21,941 nt of DNA from an uncultured bacterium. Its GTDB lineage: Bacteria; Bacteroidota; Bacteroidia; Bacteroidales; Bacteroidaceae. Every line of letters begins with the position of its first letter. Positions within the stretch are counted from its first letter, which is position 1. The translations under genes and the position numbers were made by a program. The stretch spans positions 1 to 21,941 of the forward strand of contig CAJMQT010000023.1 in assembly GCA_905215655.1 (NCBI GenBank), read 5' to 3'. This document shows, one piece after another, positions 14,610 to 21,941 of the stretch. A model generated the notes under the pieces. That model did no database searches and was not told where the DNA came from. It saw only the letters and a list, made by a program, of their open reading frames with translations.

Positions 14610-15251
14610 TCAGGTCAGCTCTATTCCGGCATAAGCCAATGCCTCCTGACGCTCGATACACGTTCCACACTTACCGCACGGCTCTTCACCGCCCTTGTAG
14701 CAGCTCCACGTCTCGGCATAGTTGACGCCCAACGCCTTGCCACGCAGCGCTATCTCGCCCTTCGTTATGTTCGTGTAAGGCGCCAAGACCTCTATCCCGG
14801 GGTATGTACCCGCCTTTGTGGCGGCACTCATAGCAGAGATAAACTCCGGCCGGCAGTCAGGATAAATCGTGTGGTCGCCACAGTGGTTGGCTATCAGCAG
14901 ATATTTCAGATTGTTGCTCTCGGCAATTCCCGCGGCTATCGCGAGCATTATGCCGTTACGAAACGGAACCACCGTCGAGCGCATGTTCTCGTCAGCATAA
15001 TGACCTTCCGGAATGGCGTCGGCACCTTCAAGCAGCGAGCTCTTGAAGTAACGGTGCATGAAGTCAAGGTCGATTACGATGTGCCTGATGTTCAACCGCT
15101 CGCAATGCAGCCGCGCGAAAGCTATCTCACGCTTGTTATGGTTGCTGCCGTAATCAAAAGAAATGCCGAGGGCTATGCGCTCTTTCATCTCGTAAAGCAG
15201 CGTGACACTGTCCATGCCGCCGCTCACCACAATAACAGAATCTTTCATCAT
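14610..15251 (-). CDS. queC: 7-cyano-7-deazaguanine (preQ0) synthase QueC
   Basis: I start the gene at ATG 15251 (213 residues), because upstream codons only reach an unlikely TTG and the family begins just before the PP-loop. The ATP-binding PP-loop SGGMDS lies at residues 10-15. The zinc site is at the C-terminus: CYKGGEEPCGKCGTC. Both are diagnostic, and the length fits the usual 200-230 residues. QueC converts 7-carboxy-7-deazaguanine with ammonia and ATP to preQ0 in the queuosine tRNA-modification pathway. No other que gene is in the window, so the pathway genes are dispersed. It is divergent from pgk, with 281 bp between them. Confidence 0.95.
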   Translation of the reverse strand: MMKDSVIVVSGGMDSVTLLYEMKERIALGISFDYGSNHNKREIAFARLHCERLNIRHIVIDLDFMHRYFKSSLLEGADAIPEGHYADENMRSTVVPFRNGIMLAIAAGIAESNNLKYLLIANHCGDHTIYPDCRPEFISAMSAATKAGTYPGIEVLAPYTNITKGEIALRGKALGVNYAETWSCYKGGEEPCGKCGTCIERQEALAYAGIELT

Positions 15252-15319
15252 CAATGTTACTTTTACTTTAATATAAGAGTAGGTTGAGGTTCGGTTGACC
15301 GATATTGTCAAACCGTCGG

Positions 15320-15327
15320 CAAAGTTA
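15320..15327 (-). promoter_or_regulatory. Candidate -7 box for queC
   Basis: On the minus strand TAACTTTG (15327-15320) matches the -7 consensus and lies about 68 nt upstream of ATG 15251. The -33 position has no clear TTTG. No preQ1-type riboswitch was recognised in the leader. Confidence 0.45.
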
Positions 15328-15475
15328 ACTCTATTTCTTCACAATTTGTCTTCTATCACTCTGTTTTCTTACAATAAGTTCCCGGTTTGCAAAGCAGACG
15401 TTACATTCGGATTGCCAGCATGTCAAAAATCGTAAAATTATCAATCGGCGGAGACACATTATCGGTTTTAATTAC

Positions 15476-15483
15476 TAACTTTG
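15476..15483 (+). promoter_or_regulatory. Candidate -7 box for pgk
   Basis: TAACTTTG followed by GCA, a very common Bacteroidetes -7 context, lies 49 nt before ATG 15533. The -33 element is not obvious. Confidence 0.5.
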
Positions 15484-15532
15484 CACGCGAAAATCAGGAA
15501 ACAAGAAGAATAACATAACAAAGAAAGAAAGT

Positions 15533-16780
15533 ATGAAAATCGATCAATTCAATTTCAAAGGTAAAAAGGCTATTGTGCGCGTTGACTTCAACGTGCCATT
15601 GGATGAAAACGGAAATGTAACCGACGATACCCGCATACGCGGCGCCCTCCCCACTCTGAAAAGAGTGCTCGCAGACGGCGGCAGCGTCATTATGATGAGC
15701 CACATGGGCAAGCCCAAAGGCAAAGTAAACCCCAAGATGTCTCTCAAACAGATAGTCGGTAAGGTGTCAGAACACCTCGGAACAGACGTCAAGTTCGCTC
15801 CCGACTGTGCAAACGCAGGCGCCGAGGCAGCCGCTTTGCAGCCCGGAGAGGCTCTGCTGCTCGAGAACCTCCGTTTCTATGCAGAGGAAGAAGGCAAGCC
15901 CGTAGGCGTAGAGAAAGGCACTCCTGAATATGACGAGGCAAAGAAAGAGATGAAGACACGTCAGCAGGAGTTTGCAAAGAAGCTCGCTTCTTACGCTGAC
16001 TGCTACGTGATGGACGCTTTCGGAACGGCTCACCGCAAGCACGCTTCTACCGCGGTAATCGACGAATACTTCGACGCGGACAACCGTATGCTGGGCTACC
16101 TCATGGAGAAAGAGGTGAAAGCCGTTGACGCAGTGCTCGGCAACATCAAGCGTCCTTTTACCGCCATCATGGGCGGCTCAAAGGTTTCCACCAAAATCGG
16201 AATTATCGAAAACCTCCTCGGAAAGGTTGACAACCTCATACTTTGCGGCGGAATGACATACACCTTCGCAAAAGCACAGGGAGGAAACATCGGCAAGTCA
16301 ATCTGTGAGGAAGACAAGCTCGACGTAGCTCTCGATGTAATAAAGAAGGCGAAAGAAAACGGTGTGAACCTCGTGCTCGGTGTAGACTGCGTCGCAGCCG
16401 ACGACTTCTCAAACGATGCAAACACAAAGGTATGTCTCTCCAACGACATTCCGGAGGGCTGGGAAGGCATGGACGCAGGTCCCGAGACCCGCGCGCTCTT
16501 CGCCGACGCCATCAAAGACGCCAAGACCATTCTGTGGAACGGTCCTGCCGGAGTGTTCGAGTTCGACAACTTCACAGGCGGCTCAAAGGCTATCGCCGAC
16601 GCCATCGCAGAGGCAACAGCAAACGGCGCCTTCTCGCTGATCGGCGGAGGAGACTCTGTTGCATGTATCAACAAGTTCGGCATGGCTGACAAGGTGTCTT
16701 ACATCTCAACCGGTGGCGGTGCCCTGCTCGAGGCTATCGAGGGCAAAGTGCTCCCCGGTGTGGCAGCCATCGAGAAATAA
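15533..16780 (+). CDS. pgk: Phosphoglycerate kinase
   Basis: The 415-residue protein is a complete phosphoglycerate kinase, catalysing 1,3-bisphosphoglycerate + ADP to 3-phosphoglycerate + ATP in glycolysis. Visible family motifs are KKAIVRVDFNVPLDENGNV near the N-terminus, MMSHMGKPKG, LLLENLRFY, MDAFGTAHRKHAS, the hinge and nucleotide region MGGSKVSTKIGII, WNGPAGVFE, and the C-terminal GGGDSVAC and ISTGGGALLE. Codon use is strongly biased to GC-ending codons, as expected of a highly expressed gene. The start lies nine bases after an A/G-rich stretch (AAAGAAAG) that may act as a weak ribosome-binding site. It has its own promoter and terminator. Confidence 0.98.
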   Translation: MKIDQFNFKGKKAIVRVDFNVPLDENGNVTDDTRIRGALPTLKRVLADGGSVIMMSHMGKPKGKVNPKMSLKQIVGKVSEHLGTDVKFAPDCANAGAEAAALQPGEALLLENLRFYAEEEGKPVGVEKGTPEYDEAKKEMKTRQQEFAKKLASYADCYVMDAFGTAHRKHASTAVIDEYFDADNRMLGYLMEKEVKAVDAVLGNIKRPFTAIMGGSKVSTKIGIIENLLGKVDNLILCGGMTYTFAKAQGGNIGKSICEEDKLDVALDVIKKAKENGVNLVLGVDCVAADDFSNDANTKVCLSNDIPEGWEGMDAGPETRALFADAIKDAKTILWNGPAGVFEFDNFTGGSKAIADAIAEATANGAFSLIGGGDSVACINKFGMADKVSYISTGGGALLEAIEGKVLPGVAAIEK

Positions 16781-16849
16781 AAAAGCGAATAAAAGCCAAC
16801 CTGACAATAGGAATTATGGCTATTGCGGTCTGATGACCGATTTTGATTT

Positions 16850-16893
16850 AAAAGGAGCTGACAGAGTGAAAACTTCCGTCAGCCCCTTTTTTG
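16850..16893 (+). terminator. pgk terminator
   Basis: AAAAGGAGCTGAC (16850-16862) pairs with GTCAGCCCCTTTT (16878-16890), with one A/C mismatch, and a T-run follows to 16892. It lies 70 nt after the stop; a smaller CGGTC/GACCG hairpin (16826-16839) precedes it. The rest of the 16781-17136 gap holds the duplicated promoter of the next gene. Confidence 0.85.
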
Positions 16894-16966
16894 TTTCTGT
16901 AAATCACGTTACATGCTTGTTCAAGAGCTTGTTAGAGCTTTTGAAGTTAAAAAAATTAAAGTATCT

Positions 16967-17075
16967 TTTGCGATTTGACTTCTTTGCGTTATATTTGCAT
17001 AAGATAAGCTGCATTCGGCAATTTGAAAGTAAACTTTCATTGCGCTCATTTGCATTATCTTTGCATAAGACAAGC
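16967..17075 (+). promoter_or_regulatory. Duplicated promoter module upstream of the FN3 gene
   Basis: Copy 1 has TTTG (16967-16970), a 19-nt spacer and TATATTTG (16990-16997). Copy 2 has TATCTTTG (17056-17063) with a weak TTTC (17035-17038). The 25-nt blocks around the -7 boxes (16985-17009 and 17051-17075) share 22 bases and lie 66 nt apart. A GAAAGT/ACTTTC palindrome (17025-17038) sits between them. Both face the gene starting at 17137. Confidence 0.55.
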
Positions 17076-17136
17076 GTTTTGGCTGTTGTTGAAAACAGCC
17101 AATGCGTTGTACCCAAAACTTTTAAATAATATTTTT

Positions 17137-18960
17137 ATGAAAAAGAATTTACTATTTTTCGCTCTCGCGATGCTCTTATCGGCATTCGGGACAAACGCTT
17201 GGGCGCAGACCGTAATCTTTGATCAACACTTTGATGATTTCACAGAAGGTTCGGAAGCGACGCCTGCAACGACCGATATCTCCGGATTTTCTGGGAAATT
17301 GTACAAAACCATCAAATGGAACGGCAGCAAAGTGTATGAGGCTGGCGGCATGTTGATGGTTGCCGACGGCGGAAATCTTAAAACCGCAAGCCTTACAGGC
17401 GTAAGTTATGGTACCAACATAAAGGTGACTTTCGATGTAAGAAGTCGCGCTTCATACGGCGGAGGCATAACCTTGGCAAGTGGTTATTCCAACTCGCAGA
17501 ACGCAATATTTGAGGACGACAACTGGCATACGGTATCCATGATTTTCTCAGGAGTAAGCAGCACGTCCCAATTGACATTCACCCCGTTACTCGCATCCGA
17601 CGGCATCCTTATCGACAATGTGAAGGTTGAGGCGGGAGACATGTTCATTCCGGCGCCCGAAGCAGAACAGCCGACATTGGCTACGGCAACATCTTTCACA
17701 GCAAAATGGAAGAGAGTAAGCGGTGTTGATGGCTATCTGCTCGACGTTTACACAAAGAACGGCAGCGAGAAAGAGTACCTCCTGCATGATGAAGCAATCA
17801 ACTCTGCTTACACAACGTCAAAGAGCGTCACCGGACTTACCGAAGGAAAGACCTATTATTTCACCGTTCGCGCAAAGAAAGGCGAATATATTTCTGATTA
17901 TTCTAATGAGATAGAGGTGGTTGAAGTTATCTATTCTCTGCCCGCTCCCGTGGCAAAAGCAGCGACAAACGTGACGGCAACCGGCTTTACCGCCAACTGG
18001 AACGCGGTTGAGAAGGCGACGGAATACACCGTTAACCTTACCCGCACAACGACATTGACGGCTGACGGAACGGTTGATATCATCAAAGAAGACTTTGCAG
18101 GAGTAACAGAAGGTAAGCTGGAAGATGTAGTAATGGGTCCGCTGTCAGGATATCTTGATAAGGTAACTGCTATCCCCGGATGGTACGGAACAAACGTCGC
18201 TTACGCCAAGGGATATTACGCTTTCGCTCCTTTCGGAGGCAGCAGCACATTGAAGACTCCGGCACTCGACCTTTCAAAGTCAAGCGGAGCATTCAGCGTG
18301 AATGTTAACCTTGCCGAGGCTAACTTCGGCACGTTCTTCTCGGGCGGTACCGTCACCGTGAACATATACAACGGAGACGCAACCGAACCGGCGGAGACGA
18401 AGACAATAACAACCGAAAGCGGTTTCAAGGATTACGTCCTCGACTTTACTTGCGGTACGGCTGAAACATACGTTGAGTTCGTTTATAAAGGCGAAAAAAA
18501 GGTCTTCATTGACGAGGTTGCCGTTTCTCAGGCTCTGAAAGCCGGCGACAAATATACTTCTTTTGTAGAGACGAAAGAGCTCGGCGACGTTACTACATGC
18601 GATTTCGAGGTGGCGTTGTCAGAGAATGTAAGTTATTCTTACACCGTAACGGCATGGGTTCGCACCGTTGTAGACGGCGAGATAGATATGCTTCCCTCAA
18701 ATCCGTCAAACTTGATCGAGGTTACTTACGCCGGTTCGTCAATCAACGACGTGACAACTGACGGTAAAGCAGCAATCCGTGCCACCGAAGGCGGCGTTAT
18801 CGTAGAGCTTGCTGCCGAAGCGGAAATCAGCGTTTACAACACCGTAGGACAGAAGGTGGCATCAGTTGCCGGCAAGAAGGGCACCAATAAAGTAGCCCTA
18901 AATCCCGGAATGGTAATCGTAAAGGCAGGAAACAAGAGCGCAAAACTTATTGTACGCTAA
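17137..18960 (+). CDS. Secreted FN3/jelly-roll multidomain protein with type-IX-like C-terminal tail
   Basis: I start at ATG 17137 (607 residues), where a signal peptide begins (MKKNLLFFALAMLLSAFGTNAWAQ); the in-frame extension upstream covers the promoter. Order: a jelly-roll-like domain (about 25-168, ending GILIDNVKVEAGD), a first FN3 domain (about 172-264, with TFTAKW-type WKRVSG and YYFTVRAKKG), then a second FN3 domain (about 268-530) that appears split by a second jelly-roll-like insert (about 312-465, ending KVFIDEVAVSQ). The last 70 residues look like a type-IX sorting domain (ISVYNTVGQKVASVAG, then NPGMVIVKAGNKSAKLIVR). It is probably surface-exposed or released; no catalytic site was recognised. 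The C10 protease gene follows after 15 bp, so they form an operon. Confidence 0.8.
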   Translation: MKKNLLFFALAMLLSAFGTNAWAQTVIFDQHFDDFTEGSEATPATTDISGFSGKLYKTIKWNGSKVYEAGGMLMVADGGNLKTASLTGVSYGTNIKVTFDVRSRASYGGGITLASGYSNSQNAIFEDDNWHTVSMIFSGVSSTSQLTFTPLLASDGILIDNVKVEAGDMFIPAPEAEQPTLATATSFTAKWKRVSGVDGYLLDVYTKNGSEKEYLLHDEAINSAYTTSKSVTGLTEGKTYYFTVRAKKGEYISDYSNEIEVVEVIYSLPAPVAKAATNVTATGFTANWNAVEKATEYTVNLTRTTTLTADGTVDIIKEDFAGVTEGKLEDVVMGPLSGYLDKVTAIPGWYGTNVAYAKGYYAFAPFGGSSTLKTPALDLSKSSGAFSVNVNLAEANFGTFFSGGTVTVNIYNGDATEPAETKTITTESGFKDYVLDFTCGTAETYVEFVYKGEKKVFIDEVAVSQALKAGDKYTSFVETKELGDVTTCDFEVALSENVSYSYTVTAWVRTVVDGEIDMLPSNPSNLIEVTYAGSSINDVTTDGKAAIRATEGGVIVELAAEAEISVYNTVGQKVASVAGKKGTNKVALNPGMVIVKAGNKSAKLIVR

Positions 18961-18975
18961 TATAAAATTGTAACA

Positions 18976-21852
18976 ATGAAAAGGTATTGTCTTTTTGCAT
19001 GCCTGTTTCTGTTTACAATCTTGTCGGTCAATGCCAAACCGATAGACAGAAACACGGCAGAGAAAAGGGCAAAAGAATTTATGGGCAAGCGATGCGGAAC
19101 ATCCGCATCACTTGCCCTTTTGCCCTCTAAGAGGTATGCTCCGGGAGCGTCAGTCTCCACGGATGAGGACCGGCCTTATTATGTTTTCAACGTAGGAAAC
19201 AAGCAAGGCTTTGTAATTATTGCAGGCGATGACGCCGCCGAACCGGTGTTGGGATATGCCGACAAGGGAGAAATAGACCTCTCCGACATACCCGCGAACA
19301 TGGCGGAATGGTTGAAACTGAACGAAATTTATGTACGCAACTGCGCCAAGAAAGACGCAGCAAAAGCCTCACAAAATGAGGAGCGGGGTATCATCACGTC
19401 GATTGTGCCGCCGCTGTTGGGCGACATCAACTGGGGTCAGGACTATCCGTTCAATCAGAACTGCCCGACATATACTTCGGGCGGACAGACCAAACACTAT
19501 TACACGGGATGCGTCGTTACGGCTGCCACGCAAATTATGGATTATTACAAGTACCCGCAGCAGGGCACGGGCAGCAAGAGCTACGTGTTCAACGGACAGA
19601 CGCTGACGGCCGATTTCGGCAACACCGTCTACAACTGGGACGCCATGTTGCCCTCTTATCCCGAAAGCGGAGCGACCGCGGAGCAGATCTCGGCGGTGGC
19701 AACTCTTGCCGCTCACTTCGGCATAGCGGTCGAAATGTCTTACGCACAGGATGGCAGCGGAGCTTACACCATGCTCGTTCCGGCGGCGTTGAGAGATTAT
19801 TTCGGCTACGATGCGGCAACGACAATGCGCAAAAGAAACTATTTCAGCAGCGACGAATGGCTGAAAATGATACAGACGGAGCTTGACGCCGGACGTCCCG
19901 TTTATTACGGAGCGACGAGCGACAGCGGCTCCGGCGGTCATGCTTTTGTCTGCGACGGTTATGGCTCGGACGGTTTCGTACACATCAACTGGGGCTGGTA
20001 CGGTCGCAGCAACGGCTACTTCCTCGTCAACCATCTTGACCCGAGCAGTCTTGGCGAGGGCGGAGGCACGGGCGGATACAACACCGACCAAGAGATAATA
20101 ACAGGCATACGTCCTTCAACCGGCGCCCCTGCCGACTTCGAGCGACCGCTTTACGGCTCGGTAAAGCTGTCATACACCGATTACGGCGACCGTTTCTCGC
20201 TGATGACCTTCATAAGTAATTATGACGTCCTGCCTTTTGACGGACAGATAGCGGCAGTAGTAACCCGCGACGGAGAAGTATTAAAAGCACTTAAAACAGA
20301 GGGCGACGCGACACATATCGACGGTTTTGCAAACGGCAAGACAGGCTTTTACACTCTCCTTATGCGCGACATTACAAAGACGGCGGGCACGGATGTTGCC
20401 GACGGCGACTGTGAGGTACGCCTCGCTTTCCGTGAAACAGCGTCCGCTCCGTGGCAGATAATAAGGCACGAGATAGGCACGGCGGGCTGTATTAAGGCGA
20501 CTGTTAGCGGCGGAAAACTGACGATGTATCCTGACGAAAAGCCACATCCTGACGTTACGGTGCTCACTCCGGTGGAGCCGGACGGCAGCGTTTACGCAAA
20601 AGGCAGCGCCTACTTTAATCTCACTTTGAAGAACAACGCTCCCGACTTTAACCTCTCAGACGTGACGGTGCGGTTCCGTTCGTCTGCCGATGCAGAAAAG
20701 TTTTGGGATTATGAGAACGCGGTGAAGATTTATAACGGCAGTACAGAGACGGTCGGACTGTCAGTTAATTTTGATGAAAGCATGCCCGAAGGCGATTATG
20801 ACATTATCCTCTTCCAGAAGGGTTATCCTGAATACCCGTTCGCCCAACTAAGCGCTCAGCCGGCACATATCACCGTCCTGCCTGCATTGACCACACCGCT
20901 GCTGCGTCAGTCGGAAAAAATTGTATGGCAGACGGCGGCAGGCAGCACCGACGTTGTGCAGGGCGACAATCTCTATATCGTGCTCGGCGCGCGAAACTAC
21001 GGTACAGAAGGCACGGTCGGCGTGATAACATGGCTTGAAGATGTCAACAACCCCGAGCGCACATACATGTTCATGAAGAGCAACGTTACCGTGAAAAAGG
21101 GAGAATCGACCACCGTTCAGTTCTATCGTAAACTGCCCGTTGACCCCGGCACGTATAAGGTAAAAGTGACTTATCTGACCGCCGACGGCACGGAAAAGGC
21201 TGACGAAAACGACGGCAAATACGAGAACACAATTACCGTAGGACAGAACACGACCGACATTCTGCTTGACGCCGTGTCGTTGGAGATGCCCGACGAAATG
21301 AACACGACCGATAAAGTTGCCTGCAAACTGACGCTGCGTGCCGAACAGGCTTTCAGCGGAACGGTTTATGTAAGACTTCGTCAGTACACTCTCACGGCAG
21401 GTGAGATTGCAACGATGAACACAGTAAGCATCGGCGCCGGCGAGACAAAGACAATCTCTTTCAACTATAAGCCGGGTGTTGCTCCCGAGCGTTACATCGT
21501 GCTTGTAGAGGCACGAAAAGGCAGCACCTACGGAACGATTGGTCAGTATGCCAACTGTTACAAACTGATAACCGTCACCGACGGTTCTTCCGGCATAACC
21601 GACGTTGAAGGCAACGGCACAGACGGCTCGCCCGTAACTATTGTCTGCAAGGACGGAAAGATTGATATCGACGCCGCATCGGGCGTTCATATTTCAAGAG
21701 TTGACTTGGTAAGTGCAAACGGCGCCGTCGTCCGCTCGCTCGACGGGCATAATCTTACATCAATGTCTTTTGTTCCCAACGTTTCAACAGGCATATATCT
21801 TGTGCGCGTCGTAACGGATAAAGGAACGAAAGTTGCCAAGATTTTTCTTTAA
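18976..21852 (+). CDS. C10 family cysteine protease (streptopain/interpain-like)
   Basis: The 958-residue preproprotein has a signal peptide (residues 1-20) and a C10 propeptide (about 21-140; YYVFNVGNKQGFVIIAGDD, then VLGYADKG) that keeps the enzyme inactive. The catalytic domain follows: INWGQDYPFNQNCP, nucleophile Cys179 in YTGCVVTAATQIMDYY, catalytic His322 in GGHAFVCDGY, and the HINWGWYG segment (Asn338, Trp339). Several Ig-like beta domains occupy about 380-880. The tail ends with a type-IX-like sorting motif (STGIYLVRVVTDKGTKVAKIFL region, residues about 937-958). Size and order resemble interpain A of Prevotella intermedia rather than the short SpeB. It is presumably a secreted or surface endopeptidase. 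The adjoining FN3 protein may be a partner; no SpeB-type inhibitor gene is seen. Confidence 0.93.
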   Translation: MKRYCLFACLFLFTILSVNAKPIDRNTAEKRAKEFMGKRCGTSASLALLPSKRYAPGASVSTDEDRPYYVFNVGNKQGFVIIAGDDAAEPVLGYADKGEIDLSDIPANMAEWLKLNEIYVRNCAKKDAAKASQNEERGIITSIVPPLLGDINWGQDYPFNQNCPTYTSGGQTKHYYTGCVVTAATQIMDYYKYPQQGTGSKSYVFNGQTLTADFGNTVYNWDAMLPSYPESGATAEQISAVATLAAHFGIAVEMSYAQDGSGAYTMLVPAALRDYFGYDAATTMRKRNYFSSDEWLKMIQTELDAGRPVYYGATSDSGSGGHAFVCDGYGSDGFVHINWGWYGRSNGYFLVNHLDPSSLGEGGGTGGYNTDQEIITGIRPSTGAPADFERPLYGSVKLSYTDYGDRFSLMTFISNYDVLPFDGQIAAVVTRDGEVLKALKTEGDATHIDGFANGKTGFYTLLMRDITKTAGTDVADGDCEVRLAFRETASAPWQIIRHEIGTAGCIKATVSGGKLTMYPDEKPHPDVTVLTPVEPDGSVYAKGSAYFNLTLKNNAPDFNLSDVTVRFRSSADAEKFWDYENAVKIYNGSTETVGLSVNFDESMPEGDYDIILFQKGYPEYPFAQLSAQPAHITVLPALTTPLLRQSEKIVWQTAAGSTDVVQGDNLYIVLGARNYGTEGTVGVITWLEDVNNPERTYMFMKSNVTVKKGESTTVQFYRKLPVDPGTYKVKVTYLTADGTEKADENDGKYENTITVGQNTTDILLDAVSLEMPDEMNTTDKVACKLTLRAEQAFSGTVYVRLRQYTLTAGEIATMNTVSIGAGETKTISFNYKPGVAPERYIVLVEARKGSTYGTIGQYANCYKLITVTDGSSGITDVEGNGTDGSPVTIVCKDGKIDIDAASGVHISRVDLVSANGAVVRSLDGHNLTSMSFVPNVSTGIYLVRVVTDKGTKVAKIFL

Positions 21853-21884
21853 GTAGACAAGTAAACAAGTAGACGAGTAAACAA
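21853..21884 (+). repeat. 8/16-nt tandem repeat after the protease gene
   Basis: Two 16-mers, GTAGACAAGTAAACAA (21853-21868) and GTAGACGAGTAAACAA (21869-21884), differ at one base, and each is two 8-mers of the form GTARACRA. The array starts immediately after the stop codon. It resembles the radA-leader repeat at 7027-7064. Confidence 0.8.
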
Positions 21885-21941
21885 GCCAATTTGAATGATA
21901 AACATTTTTTTCGTTCAGAGTTTATCCTTCAAATTGGCTTG
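21882..21941 (+). terminator. Long inverted repeat at the right edge (terminator or repeat boundary)
   Basis: CAAGCCAATTTGAA (21882-21895) and TTCAAATTGGCTTG (21928-21941) pair perfectly over 14 bp. After one mismatch the stem continues with GATAAAC/GTTTATC (7 bp), around a 16-nt T-rich loop. The arm ends at the last base of the window, so any T-run beyond is not visible. It is the likely terminator of the protease operon. Confidence 0.6.

Noticed and set aside
15252..15311. 20-codon extension of QueC
   Set aside because: It starts at TTG, and the family normally begins just before the PP-loop.
15252..15319. preQ1 riboswitch before queC
   Set aside because: I could not find the short C-rich/A-rich pseudoknot pattern of preQ1 aptamers in the leader.
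16096..16692. 198-residue antisense frame in pgk
   Set aside because: Shadow of a strongly codon-biased glycolytic gene; Ser/Pro-rich composition with no motif.
17023..17136. 38-codon N-terminal extension of the FN3 protein
   Set aside because: It overlaps the second promoter copy and displaces a clean signal peptide at 17137.
20848..21690. 280-residue antisense frame inside the C10 protease gene
   Set aside because: It is a long shadow frame caused by codon bias. It is Cys-rich and has no domain, while the sense strand is a convincing protease with beta domains.

Overview
The window looks like chromosome from a Bacteroidales bacterium, most likely close to Prevotella. The evidence is several promoters of the Bacteroidetes type (TAnnTTTG at -7, in the best cases with TTTG or TTG about 18-21 nt upstream), a BspA-like leucine-rich-repeat protein, an interpain/streptopain-like C10 protease, secreted proteins with type-IX-style C-terminal tails, and few Shine-Dalgarno sequences. 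Base composition is moderate, except for an AT-rich gap at about 1.29-1.86 kb.

Layout. (1) 1-2.9 kb appears accessory: the last codons of a probable tyrosine recombinase, a zinc-ribbon protein with four excisionase-type HTH modules, an AT-rich gap carrying a 22-nt phased palindromic array, and an orphan cytosine methyltransferase very like M.HaeIII (GGCC). (2) 3.0-5.4 kb: a secreted BspA-like LRR protein. (3) 5.6-10.3 kb: radA, divergent from a lipoprotein (NMT1-like substrate-binding fold) coupled to a TPR protein. The divergent promoters interleave, and a terminator-like hairpin sits just before the lipoprotein start. (4) 10.4-13.6 kb, minus strand: kdsA, kdsD and a secreted phospholipase-D/cardiolipin-synthase-like protein. 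The first two make Kdo-8-phosphate for lipopolysaccharide. (5) 13.7-14.5 kb: a small outer-membrane barrel protein, a terminator, and a second 22-nt array. (6) 14.6-16.9 kb: queC (queuosine/preQ0) and pgk (glycolysis), divergently arranged. (7) 17.0-21.9 kb: a pair consisting of a secreted FN3/jelly-roll protein and a C10 cysteine protease, preceded by a duplicated promoter module and ending in a long inverted repeat at the window edge.

The most unusual signals are two intergenic arrays of 19-nt near-palindromes spaced exactly 22 nt apart, with different cores but the same architecture. Next is a strong shortage of GGCC (six sites found by eye in 21.9 kb) alongside a predicted GGCC methyltransferase with no endonuclease beside it. 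No tRNA, rRNA, CRISPR array or complete insertion sequence was recognised.
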